From contig NC_134649.1 of assembly GCF_030463565.1 (NCBI RefSeq), positions 3,917,501 through 3,981,500 on the forward strand: 64,000 nt of DNA. Reading direction: 5' to 3'. This document shows, piece by piece, positions 13,808-26,700 of the stretch; position 1 is the stretch's first letter; the number at the start of each line of letters is the position of its first letter. The translations under genes and the position numbers were made by a program. The notes below the pieces were generated by a model. The model did no database searches, had not been told where the DNA came from, and saw nothing but the letters and a program-made list of their open reading frames with translations. Origin of the DNA: Pelecanus crispus. Taxonomy: Eukaryota; Chordata; Aves; Pelecaniformes; Pelecanidae.

Positions 13808-13813
13808 TTTATT
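13808..13813 (-). terminator. PLEKHO2: Candidate intermediate poly(A) signal AATAAA
   Basis: Minus-strand AATAAA in ATGAATAAATGTC, followed by a T-rich stretch (CATTTTAG). It would give a 3' UTR of about 2.7 kb. Confidence 0.25.
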
Positions 13814-15242
13814 CATTAGACTATTCAGCATAATATAAAAATATACAGTAAATATAAGCACATCCTGTAGGTCTGGTTGTAACAGATAGGGATGTCTGGG
13901 TATTTTCATCAGCGCTTTGCCAGATGGGTATCCACAGAACACATTGCCACAAGAAAACACTTGCGAGAGCAAAAGCATTTGTATATAAATCAGGGGACTG
14001 AGCTATCCCATAAGCTGTTTTCCTTCTCCTGGGTTTTCAGTTCCAGGCTTTGATTTGCCCATCCTGGAGTTCAGGACTGGCTTCTGCTTTGGGATATGAA
14101 CCTGTACCCGGAGTTTGCCCTGGTTTGTGTGTCTTCCTGTTAGTGTGAACTGCTTTTTCCCCATCTAATTTATCTCTTGTTCTAGAACTGCATCTTGCAA
14201 AAGCCTGCCTGCTCTCTGAAGCTGATGTCCCTCGACTTCCAGTGCACACCAGGTTCTGACAGCTCACATTCATACCACACAGTGTTCGGTAAACAAAAGT
14301 GCACATGCAGAAAAATACATTTAGATAGCAGATAGGCACTGAATATTTCCTGTGTTATTAGCCCTAAGTATGTCTGGAAAGGCAAATAAGACCCATGGTT
14401 CACATTGAATCTACAGCAGCAAATGACACAGATCCAGAGTTTGCTCCAGGCTATGTGCCTGGGAGTGGGCTTAAGGATGTAGGAATCTTTTTGTCTCAAA
14501 GTAAAGTTTTTTGGCACCTGAGCCCTGAGTGTTTGACTGCGTAGAACTTTCCACGTGAGAGAATAACCAGTGAATTCCCATGCAATGTCTATGGCTGTCT
14601 TGAGAGGAGGACAGACCACTGAAACCAAGGCTGCTTTAATCAAAAGAGGCAGAAGCATCAGTTCAAGGCACTACCTGTCTTGGTGGCTCTGGGTAGTGAA
14701 AAATGGGATATTTGGAAGCCCAAAGCCAACAGTTCTGTGCTCAGACCTGAAGTGCCCACTGCCTAGCCTAAGAAGAGGCTCAGATGAAGTTTTACTGGGC
14801 TGCTGCTATGGGGGTTGTTTGCAGCCCACTGCAGCCTTGTGGAACCTGGGAAATTATAAAAGAAAGAACAAAAGAAATGGGTGTGAGCTAAGGGGGCAGT
14901 GCTGGCAAGTGAGAGAGAAGAGCTTAGGTAGCGTGTCACTCCTTAAAACCAGACTGGGAAGATTGCCCTTTTCCGTGCTTCCAGAGTCTGGCTCAAGCAA
15001 AAGAGAAGCCCTTCGGGCTGTCATACAATTCTCCTCAGAGCAACTATAGAGAATAGGGGAGGGGACCCAGCTCAGGTACGGGGCTATACAGCAGTGGTGC
15101 AAAGACATGATTTTATCACACCTGTATCACTAAAGACCACGGGAACTGTGGCTGCTTTCAGCAGGTGGGCAGGGAAGCTGTGGGAATTGTGCCGGAGCCT
15201 TCTGCAATGCCTTCCTCAGACCCTTCTGCAGCGATGCATTTT

Positions 15243-15248
15243 TATTTT
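15243..15248 (-). terminator. PLEKHO2: Candidate proximal poly(A) signal AATAAA
   Basis: Minus-strand AATAAA in TTAAAATAAAAATGC. It would give a 3' UTR of about 1.2 kb. The downstream sequence is only weakly G/T-rich. Confidence 0.25.
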
Positions 15249-15681
15249 AATATAGTTATGCCACTGGGACCAGCCCCAAAGTTGTGCGTGCAAAATGCCT
15301 TTCCCTCCCTGTACTCCAATTGCAGACATCTGTGCCAAAACATGGCTCTCAGGCTAGCCAGGACACAGCAGGTAGAGACGTGTTAAAGAGGAAGAGGGAT
15401 CTCATCCAGACCCGCTGCCTGATGTGCATGCTCCTGTCAGTTAACATCCCCAGACAACACAAAGAGCAAGCCTACAGCTAAGAGAACACACATCCCTAAA
15501 GCTTCTTAATGACAGCTCTCCTAGGAAGCTCCTGGGAATCTCCTGGACACAAGTTCTCCAAATGCCTGGCTAATTGTTCCCGACAATGATGATGGGATTC
15601 AGAGTTACCAGATAGGTACGGTCCTCAATAATCAACGTGTTATGCTGCTAGAAGACACTCCTTTAAAGGTCAAGTGTAACC

Positions 15682-15765
15682 TGCTCTTTGCCTCAATTTC
15701 CCTATTAATGAAACAGGAACAATTAATACTTGCCTGGCAGCAATGCATTGAGATGTATGTTCACT
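15682..15765 (+). repeat. MIR-like SINE relic (3' half)
   Basis: CTGCTCTTTGCCTCAATTTCCC, then GAAACAGGAAC, AATTAATACTTGCCTGGCAG and GAGATGTATG follow the order of the MIR 3' half (CTCAGTTTCC, AATGGGGATAATA, TACCT). It is diverged and sits in the probable PLEKHO2 3' UTR, antisense to the gene. Confidence 0.55.
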
Positions 15766-16471
15766 TACGCAGTCCACCTAAAGCTCTGCGCAGCCAGGCT
15801 CAGAAGAGTGCCTTCGTACAGCTGCTCCAGATCTGAGGACACTACTTGTAGTCAGGAGTTGGCCAGTTTTGCTTGCCTCTGTGTGAGGTCACTTTTTAAC
15901 TGTGGATGTGGTTTTATGAGTATCTTTGGAGAAGATTAAACCATTTATCTTTACATTCCTAGATGTCACTGGGCCAGGTGGTCTGGGAAACCTTGCCAGC
16001 AAGTGAACGAACACTGACTACATTTGTCCTTAAATGATTTAACTGGGAAAACCAGATAGGTGCCAGTGTAATCTGGTATCTGCTTGTCTGTAAATACAGA
16101 TAGACAGGGACTTTTGCTAGAATAGCCATTCTGCTCCTTTCAACAATCTGGCTTGGTTTGATTAACGGTAATTTTTAAGGCCTGATCCATTGAAAGGACT
16201 TTGGACAGAGTCCTTAAAGAGCATTCACATTTTCAAAACCATTCAATGTCCTGTAAAGTTCTGCTGTGCTAAGAGGATTAGAACTGGATTGGTACATACA
16301 GCGTGAAGAAAGATAGAAAGATGCTATAACTGAAAGCTCAATTCTGTCCCATAAACATGGTGCATGCACAGCAAAACACCACCTTTTAAACACTGGCCTA
16401 GCAATGTTACAAATCATAAATGGCAAATGTTTAGCTTTGATTTTGAGAAAGAAGTCTCTTTAAAGAGTATG

Positions 16472-17713
16472 TCAGGGAGCACTTCGCCTATAAAGAGTCA
16501 CTAGATCCTTTTGCTTTTCTTTCTGTTTCTGTGTTGCTTCTTTTTTCAGTTCTTCAAGACTTTTTATTTCTTGCAAAACTTGTGTAGCTTGCCGAAGTTG
16601 TTCTACTGCCTCATTGAGCAATGTCTCTGCCATCACTGGGGGTCCATTCCCCTCCTGGGCCTGTTCCAACCGTTCACGTAAAACCTTCTGCAGAAGGTTT
16701 TCTGCCTTTTCCCTTTCATTAGCAACTTTCTCCTCCATTTTAGCTAAGCAGTGATGGGAATCCTTGGGGAAACCTTGGCCTGGAAGTGCTCTCTGTGTAT
16801 TTTTGGAATCAGACAGCAAGTCTCCCACAGAAGAACTGCGAAGTTTGAGACCTGAAGTTCTATCTACAGATGCTTTGTTGTCAATAGCTGCTTTTACACT
16901 CTCATGGCCTGTTTCTGTAGCTAAGGAAGTCTCTGTCTCTTCTGCTGAAGTTTGCTGTTCCTTCTCGGCAGAGGTTCTCCCATTTCCTTCTTCAGTTTCA
17001 ACTGTTGGGGATGTGGACTCTGCTGCCTCGCTGGCTGAGATCCCATTCACCGGGGGCTTGGAGCTGCCAGACTCCAGGTCTTCGCAAACCCCAGCTTCCA
17101 GGTCACCATGGCTGGAGTTCATTACGGCTAGCATTTTTTCTGACAGAACCTTAGGAGGAGGAACCGGAGGCTTTGTAACATCTGCAGCGGCAATCTCAGC
17201 AAGGTTGTCTTTGTTACTACCTCCTGATGATTTCAAGTCTTCTGTGGTTTTGGGTTCAGAGAGTGGTTGGTCCCAAGCTACTTTTAGCTTGTCTGGCACG
17301 CTTGTAGGAAGAGGAATTGGAGCTTTTGCTATGCCCGTGTTGCTGACCTCAGTGAGGTTCTCTCTGTTCTCCTCATTTGGTGCTTGGGATCCTTCCACAT
17401 TCTCCTCTGGGCTTACAGAGTCTTCTTCCTTGGCATTTACATTGTCCTTTGATGCTATGCCTTCCTTAAGCTTCTTATCTGGAGGCAATGGAGGAGACAG
17501 AGGTTTTTTATGTTCCTGGTCAGGAACGTTGTTCTCTGCATCCTGGTTTTCTTTTGTGCCACTGGGTTTTGTAGGTGGCATAGGTGGCTTTGGAGTTTCT
17601 TTCTGAGGTGGAGCATTGTCACTTTCGCTGATAGTGGAATCAAAGTTTGGCGGTCCATTGTCTACTATATCCAGATCTAGTCGCAGGATACCATCTGATG
17701 TAGACTTGGCAGC
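16472..17713 (-). CDS. PLEKHO2: PLEKHO2 coding exon 6 (residues 162-574, proline-rich region and coiled coil)
   Basis: 1242 bp including the TGA at 16474-16472; acceptor TGTATTTCAG|GCT after a pyrimidine-rich tract. It opens with AAKSTSDGILRLDLD, matching human ASDGLLRLDLD. Three PxxPxK class II SH3-type motifs follow, PPMPPTK (about 204-210), PPLPPDK (about 235-241) and PVPPPK (about 344-349), plus the conserved VPDKLKVAW (about 300). The intervening sequence is rich in Glu, Ser, Thr and Asn and is probably disordered. RSSSVGDLL (about 453-461) matches the family SSLGDLL block and is a candidate phosphosite. Residues about 487-560 are heptad-like (AENLLQKVLRERL, EQLRQATQVLQEI) and should form a coiled coil for self-association. 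The end LVTLYRRSAP is the family C-terminus. Antisense open frames across this exon are shadows. Confidence 0.96.
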   Translation of the reverse strand, partial: AAKSTSDGILRLDLDIVDNGPPNFDSTISESDNAPPQKETPKPPMPPTKPSGTKENQDAENNVPDQEHKKPLSPPLPPDKKLKEGIASKDNVNAKEEDSVSPEENVEGSQAPNEENRENLTEVSNTGIAKAPIPLPTSVPDKLKVAWDQPLSEPKTTEDLKSSGGSNKDNLAEIAAADVTKPPVPPPKVLSEKMLAVMNSSHGDLEAGVCEDLESGSSKPPVNGISASEAAESTSPTVETEEGNGRTSAEKEQQTSAEETETSLATETGHESVKAAIDNKASVDRTSGLKLRSSSVGDLLSDSKNTQRALPGQGFPKDSHHCLAKMEEKVANEREKAENLLQKVLRERLEQAQEGNGPPVMAETLLNEAVEQLRQATQVLQEIKSLEELKKEATQKQKEKQKDLVTLYRRSAP

Positions 17714-20700
17714 CTGAAATACAAGAGAGAACTTTTTCAATATCTATCCCATCATCAATCCTGTGCTCCATCCTTCAAGTTAACGTGCAAGACCCGCACA
17801 ACCAGCATGGCAAGTAAGGGGTTACTGCTTCACACATCCACCCTGTTTACACTAACATTGTTGAAACTGCAAGAAGAATCTGACTGATTCAAGAGCACAA
17901 AAACGGTGCTCTTAGGAGCAGCTTTTTCTGTAGCTCAAGAGCAATCTATGGAGCTTGCGCTTCTCCCATGCAGCATCACCCTGTGCTACCCTCTAACAGC
18001 AGTAGCCAGCTCTACCAGCGTTAATCTGATAAGTGAAACCCAATGTGATCTGTTATGCTAAAATTGAATGAGCTGTGATAATCACGAGTCCAAAACATTT
18101 CACCCAACAAAGAAGAAAGGCGGATCAAGTCACATACATAGCAGCAAATCTCAAACGCATTGAGTGAAGCACTTCCATCCCCGTGCATAGCCCCACCTTT
18201 TCCCCACACCAACAGGTTCTGTGAATGTTATGAGCGTTTTGCTGCCGAGTTATTTTCTGCCTTATAGTGCAACAACTTGCACGAGAATATCAAAGCCAAT
18301 AACCATAAGCAGTCACGAATTAGGACAAAAGCACAGAACTTATTTTACTACTTCCTTTCAGAAGAACGTCTCAAAGCCTGTTCCACTATAACCTTATTTC
18401 TTGGTTTTCCTGTGGGTGCTAAGGGTCAGCTCTGCCATATTTTCACTCTTTATCCTGTGGTAGCTGCAACCCTCTACCCCCTTCATTTACAACGTGCCTA
18501 CCCAAAGCATACCTGCTTTCTGCTTTTGGGACTGTCATATTTTTACTTGAACATATAAAACAAGTTGATCTTGAGATCGCTTGACCAGGGATACTATTGT
18601 AATACCATTGCCTTCTGCTTGCTTCCTCCAACCTGATGTCATCCCTGTCTTACCGGGGCCAAGCCTCAGCTGATTAAACTTCCTTCAAACCACAGGCTGT
18701 GTGCAAATCACTCTAGTAGGGGGGGCTTCCTAAAAAGGGTGGACTTAGTAAAGACATTGCAGCGGGTAAGCTCAGTGCCCCAGAGGGAGAAATGTGGTGA
18801 CAGTTTCTGTGTGAGGGAACCCAAAACCACACGAAGGCGTAGCTGCAGCCAGGGCCAGACTCCTGCAGTGCAGGGAGTTTAGTTAAAGTCTCTCTTTGCC
18901 TTTCAGCCCATCGGAGAGATGGAGGCAAGCTGCATCCTGGCAGCTTGGCCCTGGCCTGTCCTCACCTGGCCTGCTTTGACACTGAAAATCATCATTCACC
19001 CCATTTCTTTCACGATACTGCAGCCAGCAGCTGTGATACACATCTTTCTGCAGGCTCTATGCCCTCCCTTTCCCCTCATTCCTGCTTCTGAATTTGTAAG
19101 CCAGTTTCCCCAGAATTTGGCTGAAGGTGAGAGGTCTTACAGGTATTAACCTCAGAGGTATCTTGTGAATTTAGTGAGCTGAATAGGGGCAAGAGATCTT
19201 TTTAGTGTCTAGGGAAGGGCTTCCTACCTTCCTGAGCCCATATTAGGCAACAGAGAATCCACACTTCATTGTTGCTCTGACTTTTGTCATGTTTTCTTCT
19301 GCGGTTTTCTGGAGGAGTGGATGGGAATCTATGATTCATTCCCATGCATTTCTCTAGAAGAGACATTCTTCCTCCCTTTCTATGCAAAGTAAAAAGTCTA
19401 AGGGCATCTCATTTTCTGCATGAGGGTCATCTGAGTGCTATGCAGACACATAAGTCAGAGTCTTGGAAGTTTGAAGAAAGAAGGTTTGATTTAAAAACCT
19501 TCCTTGGTTGAGATTAATGCTCTGATAAAATATCAGTCTATCTGTGACAACTTTTTCATAAATCACAGGAATCAAACATTAGTAAGAACCTCTCCCATAG
19601 AAATGAACTTCAGGTTTATTTTGTGGTGGTTTTTCTTTCTTTTTTTTTTTTTTTTTCCTAAGTGACAGATCCAGAAAATCAGTTAAGAGTAGACAGGCTA
19701 GTCCATAAAACTGCCTGGGAGAATAATGTATTCTGTTTCAGACCTAAGGAAGGGCTTGTAAGCTTGCAAGCTTGTCTGCTTTTTCCAGTTAGCTTAATAA
19801 AAAATACAGCTTCTCCCCACAGACCGTGCAGTTCTACCTTTAGACCACTGTGGCTACAAAATCATCACTTCTTAGAAAATAAATATAGGAGCTTCGGTCT
19901 CTTCTGATTAAAGTGAAACTGTAATGGCTCTCGCCAGACGGTGAGGCAGCTCGTGAGTTATGGAAAGCTAAATATATCGTAACGTGTTGCAGCAGCTATG
20001 GATCTATGGGAACCTGGAGCTGCGTTAGAGAAGCGCTGGCACAGTCTTTCCCGGAGGAAGCTGGCTCCCTTGTCAGCCTTCTCTGGGCTCTCGGTACCTG
20101 GGGTTTTCCCTGGGGTTTTGCACCTAAGTGGAAGGAGCAGCTCCTGATGATCCCAGCTGGGGAGATGGCTCACCCCAGGGGGGTGCACTTACCTCCTTTA
20201 GGTGACTTCTTGTGGGTGGCCTGCGTCCGTGGGTCATTTTCACTCTGTCCCGAGTTACGTGGTCCAAGGAAAGGCTCTCGTCTACTTTCACCTTCAAAAG
20301 GGAGAAGAGGAGGGAAAGAAGAAAAGAAGAGGGTCATTAATTTCTCAAGATAAGTCTATAAAGTTCTCACTGTCACACAAGAAGAGATGGAGCATTTGGA
20401 TCCAGGAGAGTTTTGAATATTTCACCACTACAGTCTTGCCTCAGACCTTAGCTACAGCCTGCATGCAAAGCCCTGCATGTACATGATGGATATTTAAGGT
20501 ATTATCTGTCCTATACTGAGCCATATTTATCTAAAGACACTCCAAAGCAAGGCATCCAACCTTCAGAGGTTTGTGATGGCTAACCTCCCCTCTACCTAAA
20601 GGGCAGGGAAGGAAGGACACAAGGCAGCTTTGTTGTCCTCGCTGCAGCCTGGGCTTGGACCGGCTCCTGCATGTGGCAGAGCATAGCGCCGAAATTGCTG

Positions 20701-23700
20701 CTGCCATCTTAGAGGTGACAGCTTATTAATAACCGTGACCTGACTGTGAACTGTATCAGCAGCGCTTCGTTACAGACCTTCCCTTCTACAGCTCTAATGA
20801 CTGCAGGATGCTGAAGAGAAGGTGTGAGCAGTGACCTGGATTAATTGCAACTCTAGCTGAATTAACACATTTATTTCCTGGAATCAGATGAGAAATCCAC
20901 TGTCTCCCGCGTGTGAGGAGGGAGGTCCCAGCCCCCTGGCAGGTATTTCTCTGTGCTGGTTCCGTGAACGTCCACCCACCCATGCTGCGATGGCTGAGGG
21001 CTGGAGTCTGCTCCATGCAGAGGGGCAGCACCAGTGACCAGGGATGGTGAAATGTCAGTGTGTCCTTGGTTTGCTGGCCACAACTTGATACAACAGGAAA
21101 GCTGGCAAGGGTGAAATAGGGATTTAAAGGGAAAAAATAGGTCCCAATCCCTGGCTGATATGGCAGAGTGGTTTTACAGCTCTTTCAGCAGAGAACAGCT
21201 AATCCAAGCCAGCTGAGGGCTTGACCTGTTAGCTTGTGCCTGGCCTGTGCGGAAACGCTCTAAATCTGAGGTCTGATCCTTACTGGAATGAATGAGAATT
21301 AGAGGCTGGCTCCCTCTGAGAACCTGGGTCCTGGTAAGGAGGAAAACCCCAGGCCACGGGGCAGGGAGGTGACCTGAGTTCCCACCTTGCTGTGCTGCCG
21401 AGGGGGTGCGCAGAGTTCACTGCCCACGGGAGAGCCACGTGCCGTGCCCCTCCAGGCAGCCCCAAGCTGGCATGGGGTCGTTCCAGCAAGGGCTGAGCAG
21501 CACTGCATTACAGGACATCACATCTACCTGCTGAAACGTGAGAGCAGACCTGGGTGCTAAGCTTTCTGCTGCTGGGTTTTATCTTCCCAGGCTGCTGCTG
21601 GTCCCAGCTGGTCCCTTTAATTCCGCGTGCTGCTTCCCACTTGGTCCAAGGGCCCGAGGAACCGCTACACCCCACTACCAGCAAAAACCTGCACTGAGTG
21701 CCATTTGCCTTGGCAGAAAAGGAGCATGTTCCAGCCTCTCCTCCTGCTTTTGCTCTCTGCTGAATAAAAGCAAAGCCCAAGCTCTCAGAGTTCGCACCTC
21801 TAGCACCGTATCTGCAGCACTTAGCCCTTTTCTCAAAACTTGTACTCGTTGCTTCGGTTTCCTTTGCTGAACGGATCTTGCCAATCGCTTCGTCCCCTCG
21901 TTACCCTGCCCATTTCTTCCTGAGTCATTCCCATGATGGTGGTTTTGTGCACTTCCTTTCAATTACTGAAATAACTGCAGAATAAATACCGCTCCTCTGT
22001 TTTAGTTCAGGACTGATTTACAAGCTAACAGGGATCAGAGCAACGTTAGTTAGGCTCTAAGATGTGCAGTTTTCATCCTTGGAGAATTTGGGACTGCAGG
22101 TGTGCTGGGGCCAGATGAGAGGCAGGCAGGTTTGGCCGGGGCCGTGGAGTAACTTTCCACCAGACTTGAATAGCCAGTGGACTGAGTCACTTCAAATATT
22201 TCCACTCTTGAAGACTGGGCTATGTCCTAACCAAATACCTCCATTTCCAGGCTGCTTGGTGCTGAGGATCATGGCAGTGTGGGGAAGGCAGGTCTCTCCA
22301 GGCTGCAGCCCCAGCTCTACACAACTCAGTGCTGCGGCTGCTTCTCTGCACCAGCCGCTTCCCTTGGGAGAGGGGAACACCCCTGCATTCGCTGACCCCA
22401 AACCCACTGAAGCCAGCAGACCATCTCACACTGACTTTGGTGAGCTCTTGTGTCCCGTGGGCCTCCTGATAAGATGTTAGCTCTTAGCAGCACAGACCGT
22501 CCCTCCGGCACACCGCCTACTCAACCAGCTGCCCCTGCCTCCCTGCATCTAACCCCGGCCAGAAGAAAGGGAAAAGCAGCAAGGTGTGGGCTGGTGCAAA
22601 CGCCTCTCTACACGTTCTACCTTCTTGGGCTGGGAACTGAAGTGGCTAAAAGCTCCCAGCCTGCAGGGATGCGACCTGGTTTGCCTTGAATACCATCTTT
22701 CTCTTTCCTTTGACCGTGGCTGGCATGCGGGAAGGACAGGGAGCACAGGGGGCTCAGGCAAGTTCCGCTTTTAGCTAAAAAAGCAGTGGATGAGACCAGA
22801 CACAGAAATACAGGATTTTGAAAACTGCTCCTCTTACCTCATCAAATACTTTGTTTTTGCCTCTATTGATCCCTTCATTAAGAGCTTTTATCCACGATTC
22901 CTTTTCTTCCACAGTTGAAGCTTGAAATTTGATGTCATGAACCTGCAAGAGCAGAGAGACAATTTTTGCCTAGGCATTCCTTGCCAGGAACAGAGAGGTA
23001 GCTCTCTGCTCCCTGCATATCACTTCAGATTCTATATAACATCCAGTTCCAGCCTGTGTTTAAACTACAGATTCCTTTGCGCTTTGGCAAGTACCTTACT
23101 TCATAGCTCCCATGAACAGGATTTTGTGATGCTGAGCAGCTTGTTGCTGTAGTTTTATTTTTGCAATTAGTAACCAAAGTAGGAAGAAAGTAAGAGTTTC
23201 TTCCTTCTACAAAACGCTCGGAATAGCTCTTAGAGCAGCAGCAGGTTGTACAGCGAATGGTCACATCGGGGATAGAGTCAGACTGAAAGCCCAAGTCATT
23301 TTGTGCTGGTTCAGATGCAATAAAGTATTTTATCTCCCACTTCCCCCCAGGCTGCAAGCAACAGGAAGGCTGGCTGAGCGGGCTCTGCCTGCTTCCCTGT
23401 TCCTGCGGCTCTGCAGAACAGAACTGATACGGGAATCTGGGGCTCTGACCTTGGCTGCACTAACCCCAGTTCAGCTGAGCATGGACGTGATGAGGCATAG
23501 GGCAATGTAAGTGAAAAAATTAACCATATCTTCTTCTGCTTGCAAATGAAGAAATACAGCAGTGAACGCTACAGACACACTTCCTGGGGTCTGAACAGCT
23601 GTCCTAAGAAGGAGGGAAGAGTTGCCCATACAAGAGGGAGCTGGCAAGAAGCACGGAACACAAATAAGGAGGGAGCGATGGGTGATTGTACGGCCTGTCC

Positions 23701-26700
23701 TCCCTTCAGCCAGCCCTTCCTCTGGGGCAGTCCTACGGCTGCGCTCCGTGTTTCGAATCTCTTCTTGACCGCATCAGGAACAATAGGCAGGGTGTTATTT
23801 ATTTCACTGCTGTGCTCTCTGAGTGCCTCACCAGTATTACGTAGCTTTGCCCCAAAGTACACTTCAGGTGAGACAAATATCATCTTCACGTTACGGGTGG
23901 CTCTATGGCAGACTGGCTGGGATCCAAACAGCTCCATGCGGTGCCCTAATCCGCGCTGCACAGGCACACAGAAATGCTCTTGCTTTAAGAACATCATAAG
24001 AACAACATCAAACTTGCAAAATCAAGCACTTAAAAATTAGGCAATCCCAACGTTGCCGGGGCAGTCCTAACTCAGCCTGCTGTGCGTGTTCCTCCTAGCA
24101 CCATCCCTAATGACCGGGGCGGCACTTCCTACTGAGCTATCCCATCGCGAGTTGTATCCTCGTGGGTCAATATGTCTTATTGATTGCACTCTGCTCAAGC
24201 CCTGCCCTGAAAACAGAATTACTGATTCCCCCGATGATCTTTTCTTTGCTGCTTATCACTACAATATCTGGGGGGTTCACAAATTACTTTTCAGAGCAAC
24301 TGAAATTATCCACCTCTTGCAGGTGGGGAGGTGAGATACAGAGAGGGTCATCCAAAACACATACTAGCGGGGTCTCATTTGGAATAGTTTTTTCGGGTGT
24401 TTTAACATCCTATAGGTGTTCTGCACCTTCCCATTACCTTCAAGAGCAGTTGTAGTCCCAGCCTTTCTGTAAATGAGGTTCCACATTCTGAAACCAAACA
24501 GTGTCTGTATAAAACAGTGACTATACAAAATGAGGGTGACAAAGCTACCGGTGACTGACAGTCGAATCCTCTTAGCAGCTCCCTGTTTCACTTATGGCAC
24601 AACAAGGCAGCAACTGGTTTGGGTCTCAGCAACTTCTGAAGGTACCGTCAGAAATTCTGCAGAACTAGAGCCTGATCTCCTTAGACCCACTCCTGCTGTT
24701 TTACTAGAAACCGATTGCCCCTCCCTTCTGCATTTATTCCTCGCTTCAATGCCATGGTTTTACATCTGCACATCACAGTGACAAAGTGCCAGACCCTCAC
24801 AACCAGCATGGCAAGCAGGGAGTTAAGACGCAATTTGGGGAAAGATTATTTGTTCCATTAGTTTGCACATAAGGTGACGGGACCACATGTCTTCCTGAGA
24901 GCTCAGAGGAGAGGTTAGGGCCTGAACCACAGCCCGCTGCAAAAAGAGCCCTTTGTCTGGGGCGCAGAAGGGCCATGCTAACCAGGGAACCTAAAAGAAG
25001 GCAAAGCTCCAAAACACAGTGACAGCCAGATTTTGTTTTAGCCCAAGCAAGCCTGATTTGTGTGTGCTTAAAAACTTTTTTTGTTTGAAAACGATTTTGC
25101 CCCAAAGCTTTGTGATTATAAAAGCTTATGGGAAAGCTCTACTTGTGAGCAGCTGAGCTGCTGCACTGCCTGGCAAAGACCTGGCAGCCTGCACCGGGGT
25201 TTAGAAATCTCCGTACATGTTGTTCAAGGGAAGGATTCCTGCCACACTTCAAGCTTCCTCTTCTAATGCCACTTTCTGTGCCTCATTCTCGACAAAGGCC
25301 TCCGGCCTCCCGGAGCTGAGACTGTGACTAAGCACTGGTGTCAGCCGCACTGTGGCAGGGCAAAGCAAAGGCTCGGGGGGATGGTTATGGTTCGTCATTA
25401 ATGAGAAGCTGAGATGTCCCTCCGGCAGGCAACCCTCTGCCTGACAGTGTAACGCTGACCGCGTTACCGAACCACGGCCACCGAACACAGACAACAACAG
25501 ATGCTGGGGGAAAGGGACTTGTGGAAAGATGCTCCCAAGGCATCAGCAGAAAGAGCCTTCCAGTTTCCCAATGGACTGGGCAAGGGAGGATGAGCAGCAC
25601 TCTGCGTGGGACCCTGCTCCCTGCGATGGTGCGCTGCGAGCGATGCCGGATTCACGCCGCTGCAGCCCTGCTCCCCGCTTGCACAAGTCCCTGGGGCCAT
25701 GACAGAGAGGGGCAGCCTCGAGGCTCGCAGCAGGTTCCTCCCACTACACCCAGTTATCTTTGTTTGAAAACTTTTTTCTCCTTTTTAGAACAATATCCAC
25801 AGACACCAAGGAAGTATGCTGCTGGGGCTCTGAGGCTGGTGCTCGGGATGCTGCCAGCCAGGCTCTTCATTGCCTTGCAGTCCCTCGTCTGTCTGCATCC
25901 ATCTGTGGCTCGCGTTCTTGGCTGTGGCACCAGGGAGAAGATGCTAACCCAGAGCAGGGGGGACGCTCTCTATAAAGCAGATGGCTGCACAGAAGAGGCA
26001 GGAAGGAGCTGGAGGAGTTGGTCCCAGTCCTGCCTGCCACTGGGGCTCTGTATGCCAGTCTGAAACCCCCAGGTCCTCTACGAACAAGAAACAAGTGAAT
26101 TTATCTTGCCTGCGTTTTTACTCATTTGAGTATTCACAGATATCAGAGAATACACCTGAAGATGAATACTCCCCACAAAATGTTAAGTGAGGTCTGTTCT
26201 CCAGCAGCGATTTAAGGTAGAGAGTCAGTGACACCAAATCTAAGAGGGCAGCAGGCACATTTGCTCTCCTTCTTGCTAAGCCAGCTGAGACTGAGTCATG
26301 CCATAAACAACAGGCTGGTGTGCCAGGAAAAGCTGTCATGGCTAAACCTAATGTGATAGCGACCATTGTAAGCCATGAATACCAACTATGCAATTTACTG
26401 TCAGTTAACTCGGAGCACAGCACGGCCAGTCAGCTCCCGCTGAATCACTGGCTAGATGTCATGCAACAAGAGGCTCACACATGGGTCACTGTCCGTGATG
26501 ACAGCAAGCACAGTGTCCCCGATTGCTCCATGTCTTCTCAGAGACATCAGTTTCCTCAAGCAGTGACGGTCTCATGGCTATGTTGACCCTGCTTTCCAGG
26601 AAAAAGAAGTGTTCTCAGGGTCAGTCTGTTGTACCTGCACTAAATGATTTAACAGACAAGCTCTGGAGAACTGTATAGCTGCAGTTTAAGACCTTTACCA

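Larger units (their letters stand above)
12975..16471 (-). other. PLEKHO2: Probable PLEKHO2 3' untranslated region
   Basis: There is no coding frame downstream of the stop. Three minus-strand AATAAA hexamers are seen, at 15248-15243, 13813-13808 and 12999-12994. I place the distal end just beyond the last because it is followed by a short A/T-rich cleavage-like stretch and a T/G-rich element (GTTTGTCC). The extent is inference: the UTR could end at either earlier hexamer. An old MIR-like relic lies inside it at 15682-15765. Confidence 0.45.

Noticed and set aside
16764-17606. 280-codon plus-strand frame
   Set aside because: Antisense shadow of PLEKHO2 exon 6, produced by its codon composition. 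No family resemblance.
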